The notes under the pieces are model-generated. The model worked only from the letters and a program-made list of their open reading frames with translations, searched no databases and had not been told where the DNA came from. From the NCBI GenBank assembly GCA_002717305.1, contig PBDH01000017.1, positions 1 to 13,554 of the forward strand: 13,554 bases of DNA, given 5' to 3'. This DNA is from Gammaproteobacteria bacterium (GTDB taxonomy: Bacteria; Pseudomonadota; Gammaproteobacteria; Pseudomonadales; Litorivicinaceae). The position numbers and the translations under genes were made by a program. This document shows positions 1 to 6,834 of this stretch, in pieces. Every line of letters starts with the position of its first letter. Position 1 is the first letter of the stretch.

Positions 1-124
1 CGCAGGGTTCGCGGTCACAAGGAATGGTTGACACGCCGTTTGCCTTTAGAAGCTCGTTGGTGGCTCGACCTATTCCGTTTGCCGCTCCAGTAATGACTAT
101 TATTGGAGTCATTGAGGCGCTCAT
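1..124 (-). CDS. Short-chain dehydrogenase/reductase, N-terminal fragment (cut by left edge)
   Basis: Only about the first 41 residues are inside the window, and the gene continues past position 1. The fragment reads into a Rossmann fold: a beta strand followed by the SDR cofactor motif TGAANGIG (TGxxxGIG, about residues 12-19), then an acidic residue (Asp about 37) after the second strand, which in this family usually means a preference for NAD(H). I place the start at the ATG at 122-124, because it overlaps the MarR stop in an ATGA arrangement and has GAGG four bases upstream, suggesting translational coupling. An in-frame ATG at 110-112 gives a start four residues shorter and is the alternative. 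It is the third gene of a minus-strand operon with the exporter and the MarR regulator. The substrate cannot be judged from the fragment. Confidence 0.85.
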   Translation of the reverse strand, partial: MSASMTPIIVITGAANGIGRATNELLKANGVSTIPCDREPC

Positions 125-609
125 CGGACCTCGCCTGCCAGACTATCTCGCAGTTTCTCTAGCGCGGTCTTCAGTTGAAAAATTTCATTTGGGTTGAGGC
201 CTTTCAATGGTCGATCGTTTACAGCTTTTGCAACGGGGATCAACGTTGATCTGAGCGCTCGAGCTTTGTCAGTAAGTTTGACTGTCATCTTCCGCCTATC
301 ACCTGAGTTCCTTTTCCGGGTGAGCAATCCCTTTTTTTCCATCCCCGCAAGCGCGGTAAAGGTCGTTGATTCTTTCATACCAACAGCGTTTGCGAGCTCG
401 CGCTGAGTAATCTGATCCTTCTCCCAGAGGACTCTCAAGAAATGATATTGACCAATTAGGATGCCATGCACTGCGATCGCATTTTGTAGGTCTCGTGTAT
501 AGATCCGAGTTACTTCTCGGGCTAGATATGCGATCGACTGGTCAGTAGGAAAAGTTGATATGTTATTTAGTTCGCTTCGCGTTTTGTCTGACATTTCTGT
601 GTTTACCAT
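121..609 (-). CDS. MarR-family transcriptional regulator
   Basis: A 162-residue protein of usual MarR length. A helical N-terminal half (about 25-62) would form the dimer interface. It is followed by a winged helix-turn-helix: TQRELANAVGMKESTTFTAL (about 68-87) and the wing with the DRR signature at about 104-106. MarR dimers typically repress their own operon and a divergent one, and release DNA on binding small phenolic or carboxylic ligands. The ATG at 609 overlaps the stop of the upstream exporter gene (ATGGTAA), so the two are co-transcribed. An in-frame ATG five codons later (594) is possible, and neither start has a good ribosome-binding site. It is the only regulator in the window, so it is a candidate controller of the divergent decarboxylase-TRAP operon; that link is inference. 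The palindrome at 1398-1415 is its best operator candidate. Confidence 0.92.
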   Translation of the reverse strand: MVNTEMSDKTRSELNNISTFPTDQSIAYLAREVTRIYTRDLQNAIAVHGILIGQYHFLRVLWEKDQITQRELANAVGMKESTTFTALAGMEKKGLLTRKRNSGDRRKMTVKLTDKARALRSTLIPVAKAVNDRPLKGLNPNEIFQLKTALEKLRDSLAGEVR

Positions 610-1379
610 CCTAGTATGTTGGTTAGTGAACGATAGATGAGGGATAACGCAATAAGGCCTAACGTAATCATCACAGCTCTTTCAAACAACCCCTCCGAAA
701 CTCTCGACCTCGTTTTTTCACCTAGCCAAATTCCAATCAGCATAGGTACACAGATCGCGAATGAGCCAATTAGTTGTGTCCAGCTGAATGATCCGAGTAC
801 TGCCAACCCACCGTACATAGGAAGGAAACCTCCGAGATATAATAGTGCGATGGCCTTTACGAAATCGTCCTTTTTCAGATTTTCAAGTGAGGATAAGTAG
901 AGGACCAACAGCGGACCAACGAAGGACGTGGTGCCTCCAACAACACCAGCTGCCAAGCCACCAATCGGCCCACTGATCGATTCTTGTTTTGGTGCGATCC
1001 TCAATTTCCATCTCGTAGTCCGTAATATAATGTTGGTAAGAACGATGAGGCCGAGACAAATTTTGACCACATTTGAGTCTGCGCTGACTAAAACCTGCAC
1101 TCCAATGCTTACTCCGATGATTTGACCAATTCCGAGTGGCCAAAATCTTTTGACGTACTCGAAACTCTGACGAGAAAATTTCGCTTGGTAGATATTAGAC
1201 GCCAAGACCGGGACGGCCATCATCGGGATCACACTGAGTAATGGCATGAACAATGCCAGTAGCGGTGTTGCAAAAAGGGGCATCCCGAATCCGAGGAATC
1301 CCTTGATCAAACCGCCAAGAAACACGATGAGAGTGATCGCGAGGAGCGCTTCAAAAGATAGCAACACAAGAGCGTCCAT
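603..1379 (-). CDS. TauE/SafE-family membrane exporter (putative sulfite/organoanion permease)
   Basis: A 258-residue hydrophobic protein with about eight membrane segments in two halves, each opening with a glycine-rich turn. The first half has FLGGLIKGFLGFGMPLFATP and the second GPIGGLAAGVVGGTTSFVGP, the internal repeat typical of TauE/SafE (DUF81) proteins. Members export sulfite, sulfoacetate or other organic anions, but most have no known substrate. The open frame extends 11 codons further to a TTG at 1412. I choose the ATG at 1379 because GGGGGA (plus-strand 1389-1394) lies nine bases upstream and because the longer form would read through the 1398-1415 palindrome. It is the first gene of the exporter-MarR-SDR operon and overlaps MarR by 7 bases. 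A link to sulfonate chemistry would be a guess from the family name alone. Confidence 0.88.
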   Translation of the reverse strand: MDALVLLSFEALLAITLIVFLGGLIKGFLGFGMPLFATPLLALFMPLLSVIPMMAVPVLASNIYQAKFSRQSFEYVKRFWPLGIGQIIGVSIGVQVLVSADSNVVKICLGLIVLTNIILRTTRWKLRIAPKQESISGPIGGLAAGVVGGTTSFVGPLLVLYLSSLENLKKDDFVKAIALLYLGGFLPMYGGLAVLGSFSWTQLIGSFAICVPMLIGIWLGEKTRSRVSEGLFERAVMITLGLIALSLIYRSLTNILGW

Positions 1380-1388
1380 CAGTTTGCA

Positions 1389-1394
1389 TCCCCC
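1389..1394 (-). promoter_or_regulatory. Shine-Dalgarno site of the TauE/SafE gene (decides its start)
   Basis: On the minus strand this reads GGGGGA, nine bases before the ATG at 1377-1379. The upstream in-frame TTG has no comparable site, which supports the shorter protein. Confidence 0.55.
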
Positions 1395-1397
1395 ATT

Positions 1398-1415
1398 ATT
1401 TTGATTTATCAATAT
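1398..1415. promoter_or_regulatory. Candidate MarR operator (18-bp imperfect palindrome)
   Basis: The sequence ATTTTGATTTATCAATAT has perfect inner arms TTGAT and ATCAA around a TT centre (1401-1412), one mismatched pair, then two more matching pairs at the ends. The size fits a MarR dimer. It sits in the leader of the exporter-MarR-SDR operon, just upstream of its ribosome-binding site, as expected for an autoregulatory operator. A further TTGAT half-site is at 1487-1491. Assignment to this MarR protein is inference from position. Confidence 0.4.
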
Positions 1416-1427
1416 TCCCCGACTTCG

Positions 1428-1463
1428 TTGACGATTAGATACCTAAGTAGTAGCGTTCTGCAA
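1428..1463. promoter_or_regulatory. Candidate overlapping divergent promoters
   Basis: The 130-base gap between the exporter and the decarboxylase genes must drive both directions. Minus strand: TTGCAG (1458-1463) and TCTAAT (1434-1439, five of six bases of the -10 consensus) with an 18-base spacer. Plus strand: TTGACG (1428-1433, -35-like) and TAGCGT (1451-1456, weak -10) with a 17-base spacer. The two overlap, so they would compete. Both are weak matches read by eye. Confidence 0.3.
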
Positions 1464-1509
1464 GTGAGCCATTCTAATAATAAAAATTGATCTAGCTTAC
1501 GGGGCATTG

Positions 1510-2496
1510 ATGCTGAGACTGACGTTCGCCTGCCACGACTACGACCATGTTCGAGATATTTTTGAGCCAGAGGTAGTCACCGAAGGGATAGAACTGACCA
1601 AACTCAACCTTCCCGTTGAAGAGATTTTTTTCAGATTTATTAAGTTCGGAGAGTTCGATATCTCTGAGCATTCTTTCGCCAAATATGTCGGCCTCAGATC
1701 CAAGAATCAGGCTCGTGGTACTGCCATTCCAGTATTTCCGTCGAGAGTTTTTCGCCACTCAGCAATCTATGTCCGAACAGATTCTGAGATTAAACAGCCG
1801 AAAGACTTAGAGGGTCGCCGAATCGGAATACCAGAGTGGGGCCAAACTGCGGGAGTCTATGTAAGAGGTGCACTCGCGGACCAGTTCAACATAGACCTAA
1901 GTTCAATTAAATGGATACAGTCGGGTGTTCATCAGCCGGGTAGATCTGAAAAGGTGAAGTTCAATCTACCGAAGTGGGTCAATCTCCAGCCGGACACGGA
2001 CCATAATCTCAATGATCTGCTTCTGTCGGGCGCAGTTGATGCAGTTATTACGGCTCATCCCATTCAGTCCTTTAAAGACAAGGATCCGCGAGTTGCAAGG
2101 ATGTTCGATGATCCTCGTGCTATAGAGCGTGATTATTTCGAGAAAACTCGATGTTTCCCGATTATGCATACGATTGTTATCCGCGATGATGTACTGAATA
2201 AAAATCCTTGGGTTGCGCAAACAATTTATAAGGGGCTCGATCGGGCGAGGGAACGCTGCGTAATACGCCTCTCGGATGCAACGGCCTCCGCGATTCCAAT
2301 GCCATGGATATTCTCAGCATTAAGGGACTCGCGAAATTTATATGGTGATCATGATATCTGGGCCTATGGCATCGAAGAAAATCGCGCAACCCTCGAGACA
2401 TTTATTAGGTATTGTTTCGAACAGGGTATTACCGATAGTTTAATGTCCCCGGAGGATCTTTTTTTTGAAAATACATTCGAGTCATTTAAGGTCTAA
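1510..2496 (+). CDS. 4,5-dihydroxyphthalate decarboxylase-like protein (Pht5 type)
   Basis: A 328-residue protein with the periplasmic-binding-protein type 2 fold but no signal peptide (it begins MLRLTFACHDYDHV), so it is cytoplasmic. Three blocks match what I know of the 4,5-dihydroxyphthalate decarboxylase family: GIPEWGQTAGVYVRG near residues 106-121, FPIMHTIVIRDDV with a following NPW near 216-234, and the C-terminal WAYGIEENRATLETFIRY. In phthalate catabolism this enzyme removes one carboxyl group from 4,5-dihydroxyphthalate to give protocatechuate. The ATG at 1510 has a short G-rich stretch (GGGG at 1501-1504) upstream; a TTG one codon earlier is possible. It is the first gene of an operon with the TRAP transporter, three bases upstream of the permease. 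Homologues are often annotated only as ABC substrate-binding proteins, and the exact substrate here is unproven. Confidence 0.85.
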   Translation: MLRLTFACHDYDHVRDIFEPEVVTEGIELTKLNLPVEEIFFRFIKFGEFDISEHSFAKYVGLRSKNQARGTAIPVFPSRVFRHSAIYVRTDSEIKQPKDLEGRRIGIPEWGQTAGVYVRGALADQFNIDLSSIKWIQSGVHQPGRSEKVKFNLPKWVNLQPDTDHNLNDLLLSGAVDAVITAHPIQSFKDKDPRVARMFDDPRAIERDYFEKTRCFPIMHTIVIRDDVLNKNPWVAQTIYKGLDRARERCVIRLSDATASAIPMPWIFSALRDSRNLYGDHDIWAYGIEENRATLETFIRYCFEQGITDSLMSPEDLFFENTFESFKV

Positions 2497-2499
2497 CCA

Positions 2500-4413
2500 A
2501 TGAGTTTTAGTGGTTTTTTTAGCTCTGGATATACGCGAAGACCTGAGGGTGTAGTCGGTTATTTACTCGCTGCCTATGGGGCAATATTTATTCTATGGTC
2601 AGCTTATGCGGCGGTTTTTTCTAGACTTGATGCGCTCGTATTGGTGACATTGTTCTTGTCTTTCATGTTAGTTCTCGTATTTTCCACAATCGCGGCTGGG
2701 AGTGAACGGCTCGAGGATGATCCTGACCGAGTTCCTATCTATGACTGGATTTTCGTAGCTTCCAGTATAGGCTGTGGTCTGTATTTCGCAATAAACTCTA
2801 ACGCGATAGCGACGCGTATTACGCTTTTGGATCCCTTGTCAACGATTGATGTGGTGTTTGGCACGTTTTTAATCGTCCTGTGTTTAGAAGTTTGCCGGAG
2901 AACGGTCGGACTTTTGCTGACGGGCATCGTCATCTGTTTTATGGCTTACAATTTATATGGTCACGTATTACCGGCCCCGTTTGGGCACGGGTATATCAGC
3001 TTTGAACATTTCCTAGACATCATGATTTTTACAACGGACGGTCTGTTTGGGACGCCGCTGAGAGTTGCGGCGACCTATGTGCTTTTGTTTGTATTGTTTG
3101 GGACATTTTTAGCGAGCGCAGGGGGTGGTGAGTTTTTTAATAACCTCGCGGCCTCGGTTGCGGGCGCGCGGGTCGGGGGACCGGCAAAAATTGCAGTGGT
3201 GTCTTCTGGTCTTTATGGAACTATTTCTGGTAGTCCAACCTCGGATGTAGTGACCACCGGCTCGATCACGATTCCGATGATGAAAAAAATTGGCTATCCG
3301 GCGACGGTCGCGGGCGCCGTTGAGGTGGCGGCTTCCACAGGTGGGAGTATATTGCCACCTGTGATGGGCTCTGCTGCGTTCATCATGGCCGAATACACAG
3401 GTATTCCGTATCTCGATATCGTTGTCGCCTCAACAATCCCCGCTCTTTTGTACTACTTTTCTGTTTACTCACAGGTTCACTATACCTCGGTCCGGTTAGG
3501 TCTAAAGGGGCTGGAAAAAAGTTCAGTACCGCCGTTGTCTGAGACTATGAAAAACGGCGGCTTGTTTTTAGTTCCCCTGGCTGCGATCGTTTGGGCATTA
3601 TTCGAGGGGTTCAGTCCAACCTTTGTTGCGTTGTTCGGTGCGGTCGCCGTGATCGTGATCTCATTCTTCAGGAAACAAACCCGACTGTCCGTTAAACGGA
3701 TGGTTGAGACCTTGGCGGAAACGGGTCGACGCCTGGCACCCGTCGTCGGCGCATGCACAGCAGCCGGATTTGTAATCGGCGGTATTACCATGACGGGACT
3801 TGCGGCAAAGCTTTCAGCGCTCGTATTTCTAATGACCGGAGACGCCATTTGGCTGACACTGATTGTTGCCGCAATTATGACGATCGTCTTGGGTATGGGC
3901 ATGCCGACAGTGAGTTCATATATTTTGGCCGCGGTCTTAATCGGTCCATTGCTGATTAAGTTGGGTGTACCAGAGATGGCGGCGCATCTATTCTTACTCT
4001 ATTACGCAGTCCTGTCTGCGATTACTCCACCTGTCGCTGTCGCCGCCTTCGCGGCGGCCTCCATCGCAGACGATAATCCGATGAAGATATCATTTAAAGG
4101 TGTCCAGTTCGCTGTGGGAGCATTTTTACTTCCTTTCTTTTTTGTCCTAGATCCAGCGCTGCTGGGGGAGGGATCTTTGATCGAAGTGACTTGGGCTACG
4201 CTGAGAGCCGTGCTTGCATTTCTCTTAATCTCTGTTGCATCAGCAGGGTGCTTTAACATTTCGTTGGGAGCATTTCAGCGACTGTTAACTTTCGCTCTAG
4301 TGATCCCGTTGTTGACGCCTTTTTTTGCGTATCAAGGCTTAGGATTTATGGCTGGTATTGGAATTTTGTTTTGGTTCTGGCTAAGTGGCAGAGCTAATGT
4401 AAAAATGGTGTAG
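2500..4413 (+). CDS. TRAP transporter permease, fused 4TM/12TM (TAXI type)
   Basis: A 637-residue, very hydrophobic inner-membrane protein in which the small (DctQ-like) and large (DctM-like) TRAP subunits are joined, as is usual for TAXI-type systems. The first about 150 residues supply the small-subunit helices. The large domain shows SGSPTSDVVTTGSITIPMM near 241-260, STGGSILPPVMGSAAFIMAE shortly after, the repeat motif GMGMPTVSSYILAAVLIGP near 464-482, and SAITPPVAVAAF near 505-516. TRAP systems use an ion gradient to import organic acids delivered by a periplasmic receptor. The start lies three bases after the decarboxylase stop, with AAGG about eight bases upstream, and the receptor gene follows 28 bases downstream. 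The linkage suggests uptake of an aromatic or related dicarboxylate. The N-terminal helices diverge most, so their boundaries are approximate. Confidence 0.93.
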   Translation: MSFSGFFSSGYTRRPEGVVGYLLAAYGAIFILWSAYAAVFSRLDALVLVTLFLSFMLVLVFSTIAAGSERLEDDPDRVPIYDWIFVASSIGCGLYFAINSNAIATRITLLDPLSTIDVVFGTFLIVLCLEVCRRTVGLLLTGIVICFMAYNLYGHVLPAPFGHGYISFEHFLDIMIFTTDGLFGTPLRVAATYVLLFVLFGTFLASAGGGEFFNNLAASVAGARVGGPAKIAVVSSGLYGTISGSPTSDVVTTGSITIPMMKKIGYPATVAGAVEVAASTGGSILPPVMGSAAFIMAEYTGIPYLDIVVASTIPALLYYFSVYSQVHYTSVRLGLKGLEKSSVPPLSETMKNGGLFLVPLAAIVWALFEGFSPTFVALFGAVAVIVISFFRKQTRLSVKRMVETLAETGRRLAPVVGACTAAGFVIGGITMTGLAAKLSALVFLMTGDAIWLTLIVAAIMTIVLGMGMPTVSSYILAAVLIGPLLIKLGVPEMAAHLFLLYYAVLSAITPPVAVAAFAAASIADDNPMKISFKGVQFAVGAFLLPFFFVLDPALLGEGSLIEVTWATLRAVLAFLLISVASAGCFNISLGAFQRLLTFALVIPLLTPFFAYQGLGFMAGIGILFWFWLSGRANVKMV

Positions 4414-4430
4414 CAAAACTATACAAAAAA

Positions 4431-4436
4431 AAGGAG
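4431..4436 (+). promoter_or_regulatory. Shine-Dalgarno site of the TAXI receptor gene (decides its start)
   Basis: AAGGAG lies five bases before the ATG at 4442 and follows an A-rich stretch. It overlaps the in-frame GTG at 4436, which rules that GTG out as the main start. Confidence 0.75.
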
Positions 4437-4441
4437 TGTTT

Positions 4442-5434
4442 ATGCTGGGCATAAGAAAAGTACTAAAAGCTGTGGTCGTTGGGACTTGTATAGGTCTAGC
4501 GTCTGTCAATGTGGTCGCCAAAGACAACTATATTTTGGCAGGGGCCAGTCCAGGTGGCTTATGGTCGCTTTTGGGAGCCGGTGTCGATAAGGCAATGCGG
4601 GCCAGTCATCCTAATGCGACGGTAACCTATCAGACCTCGGGCGGTGGTTTTGCTAACGCTGTGCAGGTTGCGTCTAAAAAGGTGGATTTCGGCATAATGC
4701 ATGATGCAGAAGCGAAGATCGCTGCGAAAGGCACGGATCCTTATAAAGCGCCGGTCACTAATCTGCGTGCGATGGCTGTGATGTATAACTTCGGCGCATT
4801 CCAGCCAATGGTAACCAAAGACTTCGCCGATAAGTATGGTATTTCTTCGTATGAAGATCTGAAATCTAAGAAACCACCGGTTCGGTTGATTATTAATAAG
4901 CGAGGCCTTATCGCACACAATCAGGCGTTGGAAGTGTTGGCCGCATACGGCATCACTTTGAGCGATATTGAATCATGGGGCGGAAGTGTTCAGTTTTCCG
5001 GCTCAAAGGGCATTGTTGAGCTAATGAAAAATCGCCAAGGCGATATGGTGATGAATAATCTCTTTGTCGGGCACTCGTCGATTCGTGATATCTTGAACTC
5101 GATGTCTATGGTCATGATGCCAGTATCGCAAGCGGTGAGGGATAAAGTCAGCGGTGTAATGGGAACGGGTCAGATGGTGGTACCTGGCAAGGCCTACGAT
5201 ATCTTGTCTGATGATTACCCTACGTTGGCATTAACGGCAATGTTAGTTGTCAATTCTGACACGTCAGACGATGAGGTCTATAAAGTAACTAAGGCTCTCA
5301 TAAGCAATGTCGGTGAGATTCAGGGCGTCCACAAGGCAATGCGTGCGCTGAATCCGGAGATGATGGTTAAGCAGAATGCGATCCCATTCCATCCTGGTGC
5401 GGTCAAGGCGTATAAAGAAGCGGGACTGATGTAG
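4442..5434 (+). CDS. TAXI-family TRAP transporter solute receptor
   Basis: A 330-residue periplasmic binding protein. Residues 1-26 are a Sec signal peptide: a basic start (MLGIRKVLK), a hydrophobic core and a likely cut after VVA. The mature part opens with the TAXI hallmark ILAGASPGGLWSLLGAG (about 31-47), then TSGGGFANAVQVASKKVDFGI, which contacts the ligand carboxylate in this family, and ends with FHPGAVKAYKEAGLM. The receptor captures substrate and passes it to the fused permease encoded just upstream. TAXI receptors are less well characterised than DctP types; known ligands are organic acids such as glutamate or 2-oxoglutarate, so an aromatic or pyridine dicarboxylate would be notable. 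The start was chosen from the AAGGAG site at 4431. The gene ends at a small hairpin that overlaps its stop codon. Confidence 0.92.
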   Translation: MLGIRKVLKAVVVGTCIGLASVNVVAKDNYILAGASPGGLWSLLGAGVDKAMRASHPNATVTYQTSGGGFANAVQVASKKVDFGIMHDAEAKIAAKGTDPYKAPVTNLRAMAVMYNFGAFQPMVTKDFADKYGISSYEDLKSKKPPVRLIINKRGLIAHNQALEVLAAYGITLSDIESWGGSVQFSGSKGIVELMKNRQGDMVMNNLFVGHSSIRDILNSMSMVMMPVSQAVRDKVSGVMGTGQMVVPGKAYDILSDDYPTLALTAMLVVNSDTSDDEVYKVTKALISNVGEIQGVHKAMRALNPEMMVKQNAIPFHPGAVKAYKEAGLM

Positions 5435-5448
5435 ATCCGAAGCGGATC
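5434..5448 (+). other. Short perfect hairpin at the end of the TAXI receptor gene
   Basis: GATCCG, a three-base loop AAG, then CGGATC. The first base is the last base of the TAG stop codon (5432-5434). There is no T-run, so alone it is more likely an RNA 3'-end stabiliser or a chance palindrome than a terminator. Confidence 0.4.
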
Positions 5449-5452
5449 ACTA

Positions 5453-5483
5453 TGAGAAGCCCGGAAAGAAACTGGGCTTCTCA
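5453..5483. terminator. Candidate bidirectional terminator between convergent genes
   Basis: A 10-bp perfect stem, TGAGAAGCCC and GGGCTTCTCA, with an 11-base loop, lies between the convergent TAXI receptor and Rieske genes. On the minus strand the stem includes the TGA stop of the Rieske gene (5481-5483). Neither side has a proper T-run (only AGTTTCTG follows on the plus strand), so efficiency is uncertain, but the position and stem make it the obvious barrier between the two transcripts. Confidence 0.55.
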
Positions 5484-6737
5484 GTTTCTGCAAAGGGTTT
5501 TCCAGTCGGTCTCCTTTGAGTGAACTCCCTCATAGGACTTTATTTCAATATGTTTCAGATCAGAACTGGATCCGATAGCTTGACTAGTTGTTTGCATTGT
5601 CTTTGCCGCGTCGACCATTAGTTTTCGAAACTCGACTACCGCCATATCGGACGCTCCCAGTCGGTCCGTGGTTCTGTCGACAGTCGCGCCCATCGAGACC
5701 CACATTATAATATCTTGATTTGGGATTCCCGGGACCCCGGTGAAATTACCTTGTTTCATCCGTTCCCGGTCTTGTAAGAACTTATTGTGTGGTTGTCTTT
5801 TTGACACCCACCTCTCATCAAGGTCCTCCCCAGGAACCGAGTAATTGAATTTTCTCCACTCATCTGTATCGGGACAAGTTTCGCCACCCCAAGCTATGAA
5901 ATTAAACATCGAATTTTCGTCATCGATTGGAACGACTACCGTTGTGACGTTGTAGCTGGAATTAGGCGGAATTAGGCACGTAAAAGGGGCAATGTATTCG
6001 GTGACTCTGAAATATTCATTCAAAGCCGGCTTCTTGATTGGATGCCGAATAGCTGCGTAATGAAATCCGTAATCAGTCCGTTCCACCTGCATTCGTGGCG
6101 ACCGATCTGTGGTGGGGCGGTACCACGCCTTATCGTCTGCCGCCGCGCCTTCAACTTTCGCTGGTACCATGTCAGAGGAGTGTAGACTTGAGGAATGGGA
6201 TGAGTCGATTTGGCCTTCCATGATCTGAGCCCAGTTAGCTGGGATACGGATTTTTGTTACTGACACTCTTGTGTCTGCTGTTGGCGCGAAGGCTGGAGGT
6301 TGGAATTCAGATATCTCAGCTTCGTCTCCGAGCCATGCCCATACGAACGAACCCCATTCCCTTGTCTGGTAGGCTTTGTGCTTAACCTTTGTAATCAGAT
6401 CACTACTATCCGGCTCTGAGGGCATGCTGATGCATTTGCCATCAACATCAAATTTCCAACCATGATAGAGACAGGTCAGTCCGCAGTTGTCGTTACGACC
6501 ATAGAGCAAGGATGCGTGGCGGTGAGGGCATAACTCATCAAGTAACCCGACCAACCCGTTCGTATCACGGAATGCGACGTATCGACAACCGAATACCTCA
6601 ATGAGAAGGGGTGTGCCATCGTTTTCTAGGAGTTCTTCGCTTAAGCAGATCGGCACCCAGTGCCTGCGCATGATTCGCTCCATCGGAGCACCATCCGTAA
6701 CTTGTGTTAAAAGCTCGTTCTCTTCCGGGGTCAGCAT
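5481..6737 (-). CDS. Rieske ring-hydroxylating oxygenase, phthalate 4,5-dioxygenase-type alpha subunit
   Basis: A 418-residue oxygenase, close to the usual length for the phthalate dioxygenase group, which works as an alpha-only oligomer. The [2Fe-2S] Rieske centre is visible as CPH at 70-72 and CLYH at 89-92 (ligands Cys70, His72, Cys89, His92). The catalytic mononuclear iron site is GQIDSSHSSSLH at 175-186, giving Asp178, His181 and His186; a later Asp (358 or 364) should be the third ligand. This GQIDSxHSSSLH form is, from memory, typical of phthalate 4,5-dioxygenase and relatives such as chlorobenzoate and vanillate-type oxygenases. It adds O2 to an aromatic carboxylate using electrons from a PDR-type reductase, which is encoded divergently 96 bases away. 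The start is supported by GAGGGA five bases before the ATG. The exact substrate is not determined by the motifs. Confidence 0.92.
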   Translation of the reverse strand: MLTPEENELLTQVTDGAPMERIMRRHWVPICLSEELLENDGTPLLIEVFGCRYVAFRDTNGLVGLLDELCPHRHASLLYGRNDNCGLTCLYHGWKFDVDGKCISMPSEPDSSDLITKVKHKAYQTREWGSFVWAWLGDEAEISEFQPPAFAPTADTRVSVTKIRIPANWAQIMEGQIDSSHSSSLHSSDMVPAKVEGAAADDKAWYRPTTDRSPRMQVERTDYGFHYAAIRHPIKKPALNEYFRVTEYIAPFTCLIPPNSSYNVTTVVVPIDDENSMFNFIAWGGETCPDTDEWRKFNYSVPGEDLDERWVSKRQPHNKFLQDRERMKQGNFTGVPGIPNQDIIMWVSMGATVDRTTDRLGASDMAVVEFRKLMVDAAKTMQTTSQAIGSSSDLKHIEIKSYEGVHSKETDWKTLCRN

Positions 6738-6769
6738 GTAAATCCCTCGTTTAATCTAATTTTCTGTCG

Positions 6770-6781
6770 CGTGTTTACACG
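6770..6781. promoter_or_regulatory. Candidate operator in the oxygenase/reductase divergent region
   Basis: CGTGT, two bases TT, then ACACG: a perfect 5-2-5 inverted repeat. It overlaps the -35 box of the candidate rightward promoter and lies just downstream of the expected start point of the leftward one, so one protein bound here could control both transcripts. A second small palindrome, AAACGTTT, is at 6790-6797. The cognate regulator is unknown. Confidence 0.4.
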
Positions 6782-6802
6782 AATCAGGCAAACGTTTAGA
6801 TT
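6774..6802 (+). promoter_or_regulatory. Candidate promoter for the reductase-dehydrogenase-nadC-mu-crystallin operon
   Basis: TTTACA (6774-6779, five of six bases of the -35 consensus), a 17-base spacer, and TAGATT (6797-6802, four of six of the -10 consensus). It lies about 30 bases before the reductase ATG. Read by eye. Confidence 0.35.
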
Positions 6803-6806
6803 TCTA

Positions 6807-6834
6807 ATTATATTTACTTAGATATCGAAATCAA
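6807..6834 (-). promoter_or_regulatory. Candidate promoter for the Rieske oxygenase gene
   Basis: On the minus strand, TTGATT (plus 6829-6834) and a perfect TATAAT (plus 6807-6812) with a 16-base spacer. The implied leader is about 60 bases and includes the 6770-6781 inverted repeat. The -35 box overlaps the first base of the reductase start codon, so the two promoters are packed back to back. Confidence 0.4.

Noticed and set aside
2459..2466. Run of eight T, considered as a terminator tail or frameshift site
   Set aside because: It falls in the coding frame of the decarboxylase (Leu-Phe-Phe), the frame continues normally to the stop at 2496, and no strong stem precedes it.
1510..2496. Annotation as a plain ABC-type substrate-binding protein
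   Set aside because: There is no signal peptide, and the conserved blocks fit the dihydroxyphthalate decarboxylase family better, although the fold is shared.
3480..3902. Antisense open frame of 140 codons inside the TRAP permease gene
   Set aside because: It is opposite a strongly supported coding region, has no recognisable domain, and its composition mirrors the permease codons.
4559..4918. Antisense open frame of 119 codons inside the TAXI receptor gene
   Set aside because: No ribosome-binding site or family resemblance; the sense strand encodes a clear TAXI receptor.
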